Source: CAZEKB01 sp964512225
GTDB lineage: Bacteria > Myxococcota_A > UBA796 > UBA9615
DNA length: 64,000 nt
Assembly (NCBI GenBank): GCA_964512225.1
Contig: CAZEKB010000010.1
Coordinates: forward strand, 1-64,000
Direction: 5' to 3'
Shown: one piece after another, positions 1 to 11,400 of the stretch
Layout of the letters: each line of letters starts with the position of its first letter
Numbering within the stretch: the first letter of the stretch is position 1
Notes under the pieces: generated by a model
What the model was told of the DNA's origin: nothing
Seen by the model: only the letters and a program-made list of their open reading frames with translations
Databases searched by the model: none
Position numbers and translations under genes: made by a program

Positions 1-6
1 AATCGA

Positions 7-51
7 GGGGGCAGCGGGGGCAGAAGGTCGGGGGCGCTGCGGGGGCAGAAG
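7..51. repeat. Short G-rich direct repeats at left edge
   Basis: The octamer GGGGGCAG occurs at 7-14, 16-23 and 41-48, and the 13-mer GCGGGGGCAGAAG occurs at 14-26 and 39-51. No gene is seen in 1-191. The repeats lie upstream of the methyltransferase gene and could be part of a larger array cut off by the window edge. No function can be assigned. Confidence 0.5.
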
Positions 52-191
52 CAGTTGGTTTCCGACGGTTCGTGGCATCATCATGCCGCTCATCGAGACG
101 ATGGGGCCGGCAGCCACGAGTGCTCGCGTCGTATGTCCGACAATCTGGTGGCTGTGGAAGCGTCTGTGAAGTTCATCTCGGGGGGCTCTAA

Positions 192-1418
192 GTGAACGTC
201 GTCGGTCTATTCGCCGGTATCGGAGGCCTTGAACTCGGCCTTGAACGGGCCGGTCACGAGACCGTCCTGCTGTGTGAGCTGATGGAGGACGCCCGCGCGG
301 TCCTGGCCGGAGCTCGGGTTCGCCAAGGCGAGCGGGCGTTCGACGTTGCCAGGTTGGAAGTTGATGTGACCTCGCCTGCGCTCCGGGCGGCACTCCCGGC
401 GACGTTCGATCTCCTGGCCGCGGGCTTCCCCTGCCAGGATCTGAGCCCCGCGGGGAACACCGCGGGAATCGAGGGGGCCCGGTCCGGCCTCATCGGGCAC
501 GTCTTCCAGCTCCTCAGGGAGCGCCCGCTCGCTCGGCGGCCGACCTGGGTTGTTCTTGAGAACGTCTGGAACATGCGACATCTCGCCGACGGCAACGCGA
601 TGGAGGTCGTGGTGGGCGGACTGGAGCAGCTCGGCTACTCGTGGGCGTATCGGGAGATCGACTCGCTGGCGTTCGGGCTGCCTCAACGCCGCAAGCGGCT
701 CTACTTCGTGGCCTGTTTGCACGGCGCGGGTGACCCGCGCAGGGTTCTGCTTGAGGGCAATGAGACGCCTTTCGTCCACGCCCAGATCCCGGCCTGGCAC
801 GACGGGAAAGCCTGCGGCTTCTCGTGGACAGAGGGCAACCGCGGAGTGGGCTGGGCGGTCGACTCAGTCCCGACTCTGAAGGTGGGGTCGGGGCTGGACA
901 TTCCATCCCCACCCGCCGTCATCCTGCCCGACGGCCGCATCGTGGTGCCGTCGATTCGTGACGTGGAGAGGCTCCAGGGTTTCCCGCGCGGGTGGACCGA
1001 GCCTGCCTCCGCTGTGGGCTCGAACAACGGCCGAGGACGGTGGCGGCTGGTCGGGAACGCCGTGTCGGTTCCGGTCGCTGCCTGGATCGGGCGGCAGCTT
1101 GGAAGAGCGGCCGAACCGCTGGCTCTGCCCGAGACGGTGCAGTTGGCGGGAGAGTTCAAGTGGCCGTCGGCGGCATGGAGTCTCGATCCTGATGGTCCGC
1201 GCTTCGCCGCGGCAGTGGGGACCTGGCCGGTCGTTGGGGAGAGGGTCCCTCTGCTCGACGTCTTGAACGAAGAGGAGGCGGCGAATCGGCCGCTCTCCCG
1301 AAAGGCTGCCGCAGGCTTCCTGTCTCGGTTTGAGGCCAGCAGGCTGCTGCGTCGGAGCCCCGAACACAGGACTGCGTTCCTTCAAGTGCTCCACGAACAC
1401 GTCGATGGACCAGCTTGA
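192..1418 (+). CDS. DNA (cytosine-5-)-methyltransferase, DruM-like
   Basis: This protein of 408 aa transfers a methyl group from S-adenosylmethionine to C5 of cytosine in DNA. All key motifs of the family are visible: motif I GLFAGIGG (residues 5-12), motif IV with PCQ and catalytic Cys81, motif VI ENV (123-125), motif VIII QRRKR (165-169), LQGFP (261-265) and motif X GNAV (288-291). The start is GTG with a G-rich stretch about 7 nt upstream. The next gene begins inside its last codons (14-nt overlap), so the two are translationally coupled. No classical restriction endonuclease is adjacent. With the downstream DruE-like helicase it most resembles the methyltransferase of Druantia type II, where it would mark self DNA. 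A class 2 DISARM methyltransferase (DrmMII) is the main alternative, but no separate DrmA/DrmB pair or PLD protein is seen. Target sequence cannot be read from the sequence. Confidence 0.93.
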   Translation: MNVVGLFAGIGGLELGLERAGHETVLLCELMEDARAVLAGARVRQGERAFDVARLEVDVTSPALRAALPATFDLLAAGFPCQDLSPAGNTAGIEGARSGLIGHVFQLLRERPLARRPTWVVLENVWNMRHLADGNAMEVVVGGLEQLGYSWAYREIDSLAFGLPQRRKRLYFVACLHGAGDPRRVLLEGNETPFVHAQIPAWHDGKACGFSWTEGNRGVGWAVDSVPTLKVGSGLDIPSPPAVILPDGRIVVPSIRDVERLQGFPRGWTEPASAVGSNNGRGRWRLVGNAVSVPVAAWIGRQLGRAAEPLALPETVQLAGEFKWPSAAWSLDPDGPRFAAAVGTWPVVGERVPLLDVLNEEEAANRPLSRKAAAGFLSRFEASRLLRRSPEHRTAFLQVLHEHVDGPA

Positions 1419-4400
1419 GCTCACCTGGAGGAGTCCCGTCGACGGGCTGATCGAACAGCTCGATGGTGTGGACTTGGCGAGTACGAGAGCGACGAAGTTC
1501 GGGCCGCTGGCTGCGTGGCTCGCGGAGGAGTGGGGCATCGACCCTGGGAAGGTGGTCTGCAAGTACGTCCAGCACTCGAAGAACCGTTGGAATCGCCTCA
1601 GAGAGGCGCTCCGACGAAGCCCGGCAGCTGTCATGCTCCTCTTCGAGGGAGAGGGGTACGGCGACCTGGAGTCACGCTTGGTCGAGAGCGCGGCCGCGTG
1701 CCCTGATCTGAGCTTTGTCCTGGTACTGACACGTCCGTCCGGGGGGGGCTGGCGGCCGAGCGCACTCTTCGCGAGTGTCGATGCGACCCTTCCTGATTCC
1801 CTGGCGGACGACGCCGCGTTGCCTGTGCAGCGGTTTCAAGCAGCAGTGGGAGTCGCCCCCTCGATGCCAGCAGATGCCCTCGACCCTGTCGCGGCGCTTG
1901 AACTACGTGAGGCGCTCCTTGCCCTCGGGATCGCGACGGGGGACCCTGAGAGTCCGCTGCGGCCGAGGGTTGCGGAGGCGCTGAGGGTCCTCACTGGCCT
2001 GAGCCGCGACAGGGTTGCTTTCAAGACGATCCCCACAACCAAGAACCTGGGCAACCGCCTGGGAGAGGCGCTGGCGCGTGCGCCGGCCGTTTTGGTCGTT
2101 GTCTGTCCGGAGAGCCTGGAGGAGAGGGTCCTTGAGGAGGCGGAGCGTTGGGTCGACAACGCCGCGACGACCCTCGTCCTCGTCCTCTGTGGCGAGGAGA
2201 CCGTACTCCAGGTCGAGGGGCCCTCAGGTGAGCTGGATGAGCGGCTTCGTGAGGCGCTAGAGGCCCCTGCACCTCAGCCTGTCGGAGGGCCTTCCGCCCC
2301 CGCCCATCGGATCGATCTCCCGTCTGCCCCTCTGCCTCGCCAAGATTGGCGGCGGTGGTCCTACGCAGACTGGAACGACCGTCTGATCGACTACTGCCTC
2401 GGCGACGGCGTCTCCGGTAGCGGACCGCTTGAGCGCCTTGCGGCGACCCCTGAGGAACTGGTTCTCGTCGCCGGAGCGATCGGCGACGAGATGGCTGAAG
2501 TAGCTGCGGCGTTCGTGAGGACCTGCGTCGCCAACGTTCCCCTTGGGACATCTTTCTGTGGGTTCTGCGGTGACTACAAGGGGCGGAACCGAAGGTCCGA
2601 CAACCCGTGGACGACCGCGTCAGACGAGGCTCCTCACTTCTTTGCGATGCTCTGGTTCACCTGCCTCGTTGCCTACGGGTACCCCGACGCCGCAGGCAGC
2701 TTCTCCGATCGCCTGTGGCGGTTGGTAGGCAATGCCGACCACATCAAGTGCCTCCCCGAACTCTGGGCTGACCTGGGCAGGTGGTCGGAGCGCCAAACCG
2801 CTACCGCCAGAGACATACGCCCGATCGTGTTGCCGCAGGACGTGGGGACCCGAACTACCATCGGCCACTCCCACTTCCTGGCATTCCCCCATCAGCCCGA
2901 CCGCCGTCTAATCGCGCGGGTCTTGACCGAAGCGGGTCTGGTCGGGTTCGAGCCACCAATCACGCCAGTAATCGCCGCCCTTCAAGACGAGCGAGGTCGG
3001 TTCAGCCGGCTGTTCCGAGAGGATCTCGACAACTTCGTATCGAGGTTCGTAGAGGGGAGCAGGGATCCTCGCGACAGCGCCTTCTGGCGTGCAGTCAGGC
3101 AGGAGGCGCTGGACCCGTCCTTCAACTCGGCATCCCGGCGGGGCCGTCGCGGTCGCACGACGATCCTCGCGGTGTTCGACAACGAAGGTGGCCTTCTGCC
3201 CTTGCTCGGTTGCTCAGGCGACTGGACTCCGCCGCCCGGCTATCTCGTGAAGCCGCTCGACAACCCCATCGGTGGTTTCACCCACTACGCGGAGGCTGAT
3301 GACGGTGGCCTCGATGCGGTGGTCGATGCAGTGTTTGGCTCTTTCTCCCTCCTTGGGCCAGGGCCGCGCTCGATCATCAACCAGGGCATCCTGGTCTTCC
3401 AGGAGGACCAGTCCGACGAATTCTTCCTCGCGACAGGTCACGACATCAGCGGCGCAGACGTCGCCTTGGTCCGCAACGACCTCGTCCCGGCCTTTCGGGG
3501 TCTGTTCGGCGGCGATCCGGAGCCGTCGAGGCTGCTCGGTTGGACGGAGCTGACCCGCTGCCAGGTGCGCCCGCTCGATCAGCTGCCGGCGCCCCTGCTG
3601 GGCGTCGTCCATCTACAACGGACCATGAACCCTCCGACACTCCGCCTCGTCGGTGGGATCAAGGTCCCAGGAGGGTACCTCGCCTTCGAAGGCTTCCTCC
3701 CTCGGGTGCGCGCACCCGAGGTCGAGCAGGTTCGGGTTCTCCTGCGCGGCGAACGGTTCCTTCCCTGCAGCCACGACGCCGAAGGGGATTGGGTCTTGCC
3801 CGACGAGGTGATGGCGGAGTTGCCGACGCAGTTCCGGGTAGTAGCGAGTTGGCCGCTCGGTGATGGGAGGACAAGGACGAGCGATCTGGCAGTGAACCTC
3901 CGGCGAGCAGCGATTGACGACAATTACCGGCAGCTGGTTGGCGGGCCCTACTTCCTGGAGGGGTGCCGTCCTGGTCAGCAGACCATTGAGGCGGGCCAGC
4001 CCATTCCCCTGAGCATCTGTGGGGCAGACGTCACTGGCAGCTACGATCTGCTCTCGTGCGAACCGTCTGCTCGCTTCCTCGGGCCTGGACTCGGCGAGAT
4101 GGCCTTGCGGCGCCGTCCTGGGTTCGACTGGCTCGCTGTGGGACACAAGGGCCGGCCCGAACTCCTCGCCTTTGTCGGCGACCCCGAGGCACCCACCGCC
4201 CCTGCGGACCGACGTTCTCCCGCACCGGGCGACCGCAGGCACTGGAAGGCAGCCTTCCTGAAAGCGAGGCGGGTCATGGTGCTCGGGCGGGACGGGGAGT
4301 ATCGGGACATCGCGGCCATCCCGACGCTCCAGGCCGCTCAGCGCAGGATGGCTAGGCACGCTCCATCCAAGATGGCAGTGCCGTGTGGCGAGACTCATCT

Positions 4401-5409
4401 CGACACGGTGCGGATGCACCCGCCGAACCGTACTGCCCCCGCGGACCTCACTCTCACGATGATCGACGCCCTGGCCGGGCTCTCCGCTCGAAGGGGCGGT
4501 CTCCGATATCGCACCGTGCAGGAGCTCTTCGCGGAGCTGACAGGCATCAGGGACTTTCGACTGCACCAGGAACTGATCCGAGCCCTCTGCGAAGCTGGTG
4601 CTCTCGACTTGGTGCAGGACCAGCTCTACAGCTCTACGCGCCTGTTGGCGCGCCGCCCTAGATTCGTGGCGGTACATCGCGGCCCTACCATCGAGGCGAC
4701 GCTCATCGGGCTCGTGACGCGGAGCCGGCACGCTGAGGTACGCCGCGCGGCCCAGGCTCGCGGCCTTCAGACCGACGAGGTCCAGGCCGGCTCTCCCTGG
4801 CAACCGAGCCTCCTGCGGGTCCGAGGTGCCTCGGATGCGGTCGACCTCATCCGAGCGGAGCTCGACCTTGAGGCGACCGAGTGGCTGTCGTGGAACGACC
4901 CGGACCACGTCCCCGACCACCTGCGGGCGGAGGTCGAACTCCAGGACCTCTGGGACGATGTCCCCAGCGAGGGCTACTCGGTCGCGAAGTACTGGCTGTG
5001 GGACACAGCGGAGTTCCGACGGTTGAGTCGACCGCCGGAGGGACGCGTGAGGGTGGAGCAGCGAGCCAATCGGGCCAGCTGCTCCATCTACGTCGTGACC
5101 GTCGATGAGGCTCCCGTCTTGTGGACCTACATCCGCAACTGGGCCCTGCTATTCGCCTACTCGCGAGCTGATAGGGCTCCGTTTAGGCTGGATCAACGCG
5201 GTTGGGTCTCCACCGCCGGTCGGTCGCCCGTTCATCTGCCGCTGCCTCTCGGAAGGCTCTGCGCGGTTCTAGGGGAAGGGGCCCCCGGGCCGATGATCGA
5301 CTCAAGGACGAAGCTGGTCGAGGGTTACTGCTATCCATTCGGCAGGCGAGTGACGGAGCTTGTGGGAAGTGTCATCCCCACAGGCTGGTTGAATGAGGAG
5401 GAGGGCTGA
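1405..5409 (+). CDS. Large defence-operon protein of unknown function (1334 aa)
   Basis: I do not recognise a named domain. ATG 1405 is preferred to the upstream in-frame codons because those lie deep in the methyltransferase; the overlap is then 14 nt. The N-terminus carries an internal duplication: residues about 35-110 and about 190-262 both show an amphipathic segment, a basic K-N-x-x-N-R-L-x-E-A-L-like stretch, then hydrophobic strands (VMLLF...FVLVL; VLVVV...LVLVL), like two copies of an alpha/beta fold. The C-terminal 250 residues are rich in Trp and Tyr. No signal peptide or membrane helix is apparent, so it is probably cytoplasmic. Its stop overlaps the helicase start (TGATG), so the pair are co-translated. 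By position it may be a type-specific Druantia subunit (DruF/DruG/DruH-like). That is inference from context only. Confidence 0.85.
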   Translation: MDQLELTWRSPVDGLIEQLDGVDLASTRATKFGPLAAWLAEEWGIDPGKVVCKYVQHSKNRWNRLREALRRSPAAVMLLFEGEGYGDLESRLVESAAACPDLSFVLVLTRPSGGGWRPSALFASVDATLPDSLADDAALPVQRFQAAVGVAPSMPADALDPVAALELREALLALGIATGDPESPLRPRVAEALRVLTGLSRDRVAFKTIPTTKNLGNRLGEALARAPAVLVVVCPESLEERVLEEAERWVDNAATTLVLVLCGEETVLQVEGPSGELDERLREALEAPAPQPVGGPSAPAHRIDLPSAPLPRQDWRRWSYADWNDRLIDYCLGDGVSGSGPLERLAATPEELVLVAGAIGDEMAEVAAAFVRTCVANVPLGTSFCGFCGDYKGRNRRSDNPWTTASDEAPHFFAMLWFTCLVAYGYPDAAGSFSDRLWRLVGNADHIKCLPELWADLGRWSERQTATARDIRPIVLPQDVGTRTTIGHSHFLAFPHQPDRRLIARVLTEAGLVGFEPPITPVIAALQDERGRFSRLFREDLDNFVSRFVEGSRDPRDSAFWRAVRQEALDPSFNSASRRGRRGRTTILAVFDNEGGLLPLLGCSGDWTPPPGYLVKPLDNPIGGFTHYAEADDGGLDAVVDAVFGSFSLLGPGPRSIINQGILVFQEDQSDEFFLATGHDISGADVALVRNDLVPAFRGLFGGDPEPSRLLGWTELTRCQVRPLDQLPAPLLGVVHLQRTMNPPTLRLVGGIKVPGGYLAFEGFLPRVRAPEVEQVRVLLRGERFLPCSHDAEGDWVLPDEVMAELPTQFRVVASWPLGDGRTRTSDLAVNLRRAAIDDNYRQLVGGPYFLEGCRPGQQTIEAGQPIPLSICGADVTGSYDLLSCEPSARFLGPGLGEMALRRRPGFDWLAVGHKGRPELLAFVGDPEAPTAPADRRSPAPGDRRHWKAAFLKARRVMVLGRDGEYRDIAAIPTLQAAQRRMARHAPSKMAVPCGETHLDTVRMHPPNRTAPADLTLTMIDALAGLSARRGGLRYRTVQELFAELTGIRDFRLHQELIRALCEAGALDLVQDQLYSSTRLLARRPRFVAVHRGPTIEATLIGLVTRSRHAEVRRAAQARGLQTDEVQAGSPWQPSLLRVRGASDAVDLIRAELDLEATEWLSWNDPDHVPDHLRAEVELQDLWDDVPSEGYSVAKYWLWDTAEFRRLSRPPEGRVRVEQRANRASCSIYVVTVDEAPVLWTYIRNWALLFAYSRADRAPFRLDQRGWVSTAGRSPVHLPLPLGRLCAVLGEGAPGPMIDSRTKLVEGYCYPFGRRVTELVGSVIPTGWLNEEEG

Positions 5410-8400
5410 TGCAAGACCCGATTGGCGCCTTTGAGCGGATTCGCGAGCTCTACATCAGCTACCTCGACACGGCATTTCGGATTGGCGACGAGAGCGTGGC
5501 GGAGGAGCGGCGGCTCCTCCTTCGCCGGCCGGGCAAGCTCTGCACGGAGCCACTGATTGAGCCGATCCCGCGGTACGAGCCCGCGTCGGTTGGCTTCGAG
5601 GACATGCTTGAGGAGGGGGGGCCGGACGCCGTGTTGGGCCCCCTCGCTGATAAAGCGAGACTCGCATTCGTCGATCTGGCACTTGCAGGTCTATTCCCGT
5701 CTCGGGCAGTCACTCCAGACGACGGCGCGTGGCCGCTATCTCGCGTCCCCGACTTCAAGCCCTACTCTCACCAGGTCGACATGCTGCGTCGCGGCCTGAG
5801 GGCGACGACACCCGGTGTCGTCACTTCGGGGACCGGCTCCGGCAAGACCGAGTCGTTCTTGTTACCCCTACTTGCGCGGATCGTCTCGGAAGCAGTCGAC
5901 TGGCCGAAGCCTGCGGACGACTATCTCGGGCGTCGCTGGTGGCATGCCCCGGATGGCAAGCCGTGTACCAAGACGAAGCCCGACGGAAGGGTCGTCGTCA
6001 GCTACTCGGCGATTCCCAAGAACGCGAAAGAGGCAGCTGCGGCCGGCGAGCCGGACCGGGATCCGGAGACCTTCCGGCCGACGAAGGCCGATGCCACGCG
6101 GAACCCCTTCATTCCCCACCGTGCGGGCGAGCCCCCCGGCCGACCAGCTGCCGTTCGCGCTCTCGTCCTCTACCCGATGAACGCTCTCGTCGAGGACCAA
6201 CTCGTCCGTCTTCGCAAGGCCCTCGACTCGGCCGAAGCGCGATCCGTCATGGATCGGGCGTTCCACGGGAATCGGATCTTCTTCGGTCGCTACACCGGGG
6301 CCACGCCGGTCACCGGTCATGAGCTCCACCCGGGCTTTCGAGGGCTTCTTGAGACGGACGCCAAGGAGCTGGACGGCCGCGCGCCGGTTCACTTTCCGGA
6401 CCACAAGAAAGCGGACGACGGGGGCTTCGTTCAGCTTGCCGACCTTCGGGCCGGAGAGCTGCAGCGCAGGCAGCGAAAGCTCGCAGAGCTGTTCGACTAC
6501 ATGGTTGACGCCGAGGAAGGCCAACGACAGGCGAGGCTCCACGCGCTGGAGCAAAACGCACTGAGGGCGCTGGGGGAGTCGGTTGAGGACCTGGTGGACG
6601 ACGAGCCACTTCAGCCCGAGGACTTCGTTCTCCTCGCGAGGCAGGCCGGATTGTTCAGCGAGGATGCACTCGCCAAGGAGTTCGAGGGGCGGGTCGGCCG
6701 CACGTGGACCGACGATGAGCGGCGGGAGTTGAGCCCTGTATTGATCATGGACTCGACGAGCACTTCGAGCGCGGCCAGCAGCGAGGGAGAGGACGCACCG
6801 TTCCTGTTTCCATCGACCGATGGTGCCGAGCAGATCTCGCGATGGGACATGCACCGCCACCCGCCGGACCTCCTGATCACGAACGTCAGCATGCTGAGCG
6901 CGATGCTGAACCGTGAAGTTGACGCGCCGATCATCGAGAAGACCAAGCGGTGGCTGGAGAGCGACGATGCCTACTTCTACGTAGTGCTCGACGAGCTCCA
7001 TCTGCAGCGGGGCGCTGCCGGGACGGAGGTCGCGTATCTCCTCCGGCTGCTCTTCCAGCGCCTGGGCCTGACAGCACCCGGACAGCGGCACAAGATCCGA
7101 ATTCTCGCGTCCAGTGCATCCCTGCCGGCAGCCCCCGAGGAGGAGGCCGCGAGGAGTGCCGCTTTCCTCTGGGACATGTTCGGTCGCTTCGGGCTGGACC
7201 CTGCTCTCGTGGAGGAGGAAGCGAAGGAGGCGTGGGTTCGCGCGATTGTTCCAGGGCGCGAGGTTCCGGGGAAGTACGCGGGCGATCCGCCCGCTGCGCA
7301 CGTCGACGCGGGTCCTCTGCTGGCGCTGCTGAGGGCGGGGATCGACGTCGTTGACGTCGATCCAGACCTTCCCCTGGCAAAGCCTGCAGTGACGCCAGGC
7401 CCGGAGCACCCCAGGTTCGTGGAACTGTGGGCGGGTGTTGCGAGGGCCCTCGGGCTGGAGGCCGTCAGTGACGGAACCGCCAGGGCCGGCCTCATGCAGT
7501 GCATTCGAGAGGTCGCCGACAGGCTTCTCTGGGCCTGCTGGGAGCCCGATCCAATCGAGGGCAACGGCGGCCGCACACGCGCTACGCCTCTTTCGGAGCT
7601 CTGCCAGAAGCTCTTCGGGGCCGACTCGGACCCTTGGACACAGCAAGAGCAGCACGCCGCCGTACGAGCCCTTCTATTTGTGCGAGGTGCTGGGGATGGG
7701 CTGGGGAGGATCTTGGGCCGATGGGAGGTTCCACCTCCCTCGTTCCGGGTCCACACCTTCTTCCGCAGCATCGAAGGGCTGTACGCGCCCGTCTGGAAGG
7801 GAGCCGGTTCACCTTCGACGCCGACGAAGAGGAAAGCAGAAATCGGCGTGCTTTCGATCGAGCGTGAGACACGGGTCGAGATAGAGATCGGCGGGGGGCT
7901 GCGCGCCCTGCGACTGTTTGAGCTCCTGTACTGCGAGTGTTGCGGCGAGCTCATGGTTGGAGGACTGAAGGCGGGAGGGGACGAACGACGGTCCGGCTAC
8001 CTCGCGGAGCTTCTCCCGCATGAGCCGCAGCTCGATGGGCTCCCGGACAAGAGCACGTCACAGCGGTTCGAAGACCTGTCGTGGGAGCAGTACGGACTCT
8101 TCTGGCCGAGGTTCGTGGGCAACGACGAACTGCAGACACACAGCGACGACGCGGGCTCTTGGATCCCCGCAGCACTTGAGCGCGCCACCGGAGGCCTCGT
8201 GAAGGTGAAGACGGGCTCAGGACCGTCGCGCGGGCTCCCGGCCGAGGATGTGGCAGTCGACGACCGGTATGTACTCGGTCGGTTCTACGACCTTGGGAGA
8301 ACGGCGGATCGCCATAAGCGAAATCGTAGGCACCCTGGGACGAACGTCCCGTACTCGTGCCCAAAGTGCGGGACCTCGTACTCCAGGAGGACGAAGGAGT

Positions 8401-11400
8401 TCCGACTGTCCCCGATTCGGAACTTCCGGGCTGGCTTCGGCAAGACGACGCAGCTCCTAGCTACCGAGCTCTTCGACGCGCAGCGGTCGTCCAACAAGAA
8501 GGACGCCGCGAAGCTCGTCTCTTTCTCGGACAGCCGGCAGGACGCCGCGAAGGGAGCCCTGTCGATCGAGCGAAACCACCATCAGGACATTCGACGGGAG
8601 CTCCTCGTCCTGTGCCTTCGCCGCGTCCTGTCGCAGCGAAGGCCTGAGGAACTCATCCGGCAGGATCTGGAAGCGGTGGTGGCTGACTTGATGAAGGCCG
8701 TCGCCAGCGGCGCGCCGATCACCGAACTCGCCGAGCGGCGGGACGCCCTGCAAAAGGACCTTGGAGAGGCGACGGAGCCGTCGGTTTCCCTCGAGGAGAT
8801 CCTTGAGGCACCCACAACCGACGCTTTGGGCGGTGCTGGCCGCGTGGTCCTCCCGTTCATTGCCGAGCACGCTGCAAAGGGGGTTCATCCGTACGACGAC
8901 GCCGGCCAGGACCGTCCGCGTGGAATCCAGGACGGGAACGACAGGTACTTCGAATGGACGGAGCTCTTCGAGCTTGAGGATGCTGAGGTTCGTTGGCGCG
9001 ACATCGAGCGCTTTGAGAGCGCCGTCCAGTCTGCTCGTCAGAACGTAGTCTCAGCTGTCCATCGTGCGCTGACCGAGGTGGTGTTCAGCAAGACCTACTT
9101 CTCGCTGGAGGAGGCGGGCCAGGGCTTCGCAACGGTTCAGTTGAGCAGACTCCCGGAGACATCGCGGACCCCCGAGCGGGTGCTGGAGTTGGCGGGCGTG
9201 CTCCGGGTCCTGGCGGACAGCTACCGCTACTGGCCGAACCCCTATCGCGATGACGCGGATGACTACTTCAAGGCCTGGAAGACGTGGGGCCAAGCCAACA
9301 AGCGGCTTCAGGAGTACGCGGGACGGTCGTGGCCCGCAGACCCGGAGAAGGCGCTTGAGCGTGCCCTGGCTGAACTAGGTGCTTGCCATCACGAGCACGG
9401 CACGATCAGTGTGCCGAGGCTCCGTTTCCAGCTGGTTGAAGCGAGCGACTCGTTCCTCCGGTGCTCCCGGTGCCAGCGCGTGCACTTGCACCGGGGCACG
9501 GGCGTCTGTACTCGCTGCTTCGTGTCCCTCGACACCGCAACCAGCGGCCAAGTGAGCATGCTCCACGCCAGGAGCTTCCTCGCGCGCCGCGTTGCGCGGA
9601 CTCTTGAGCACGCGGGGTCAGGACTTCAGGCCAATGGTTCGTATCGCCTGCACTGTGAGGAGCTGACGGGGCAGACCGATGATCCCGCCACCCGCCAACG
9701 GGAGTTCAAGGGCATCTTTGTGCCGCGCTGGATTGACGCCGACCCGGAAGCTGGCGACGAGGGATCGACCGAGCGGATTCTCCGCGGCGTGGAGAAGACC
9801 TTCCGCGCGCGGGCGGAGATCGACCTCCTCACCGTGACGACGACGATGGAGGTGGGGATCGACATCGGCCCCCTGCAGGTCGTGTTGCAGGCCAACATGC
9901 CGCCCCAGCGGTTCAACTACCAGCAGCGCGTTGGTCGGGCCGGGCGCCGCGGGCAGGCGTTCTCGATGGCGCTGACGATCTGCAGGACACGCAGCCACGA
10001 CCTCTACTACTTCCACCACCCCAAGCGGATGACCGGCGACATCCCCCCGACCCCTTTCCTTACGAAGGGGATGGACGATATCGCGAGGCGGTTCTTGCTC
10101 AAGGGGTGGCTCACAGGCGCCTTCGAGTGCCTTCGGGACCGCGTGCGCTCAACCGGAACCGTCTTCCCCGGCGACCTCATGTCGCCGCCGGACATTCACG
10201 GTGAGTTCATCCCGTCCAGCTTTTACCCGAGTTCCCCCGATGGGACGGACTGGGCGACTCTCGTCGAGTCCGTGATGGAAGAGGTCAAGCCCGCCGCCGT
10301 GACACTTGCGGATGTTCTTGTGGAAGGGGGGACACTGGACCTGTCTCCGTACCTAGACGCCCCGAGAGCCCGAGCAGAGATCGTGGCGCTAGTTGCCGAG
10401 CTCCGAGAAGCAGGGCTGGCTCACACTCTGGCTGAGCGTGGTCACCTTCCGATGTACGGCATGCCGACTCGGGTCCGTGAGTTGTACCTCCGCCTCGGGC
10501 TCAAGCAAGGCCGCTTTGAGTGGACGACTGTGGGCCGGGACCTCGACCTCGCGATCTACGAGTTCGCCCCTGGTTCCTCAATCGTGATCGACAAGAAGGA
10601 GCACCTCTCGGTCGGTCTCACTCCTGACCTTGCTCCTCCTCTGCCAGGTCGCCGCGACAAGCCTCACCAGGTCTTGCCGTCATTCCAGGACGAGCCGTTC
10701 GGGCAGCGCCTATGGATGCTGGAGTGCGGCCACTGCCACGCATGGATGGAGAGCCTCGACGCGCCGGCTTCAGACTTCGAGGAGGAGTGCCCGTCGTGCA
10801 GTCGCATGCTCTCCCCTGACCGCGCCCACCTCTGCTGGGTGCCGAATGCGTTCCGGACGAACTTCAGGCCGCGTACCCGCCAGGAGGATGCAGACTCCGG
10901 GGTCCGCCATCGGTCAATTCAGGCGGAAGGGAAGGTGCTCGGCTTCGACCTGCACACCGCGCCGCTACGACCTGGCGCGGACCTATGCGTCGAGCTCGCC
11001 CTCGACTCGACCAGTCGAACCTACCGCCTGAACCGCGGGCCGGAGCATGAGGCAGGGGGGATGGGGTTCGATCTGCGATCCGGTTCCCAGCGCCTTCCCT
11101 TCGGGTGGAGAACGCTCGAACTACCCCGACAGGCGATCAGCGCTGAGCCGCGGCTTGAGCGGACAGTCAAGCAGTTCGACGCCTCAACGGACGTCGAGCG
11201 TGTCTGGCTCGCATCCCCGAAGACCACCGACTCACTGTTCCTCCGCCCGACCGCATCGCCATTGGGCCTGGCTCTGCATCGGCTGCCGAGCCGCTCGGAT
11301 GACGCAGATCCCCCCATCGAAGCTGTTCGGTGGCTCGGTGTGCGTGCGGCAGCGCTCTCAGCGTCGTACTTGATCGTGAACCGGGCATCCCTCGACCTGG

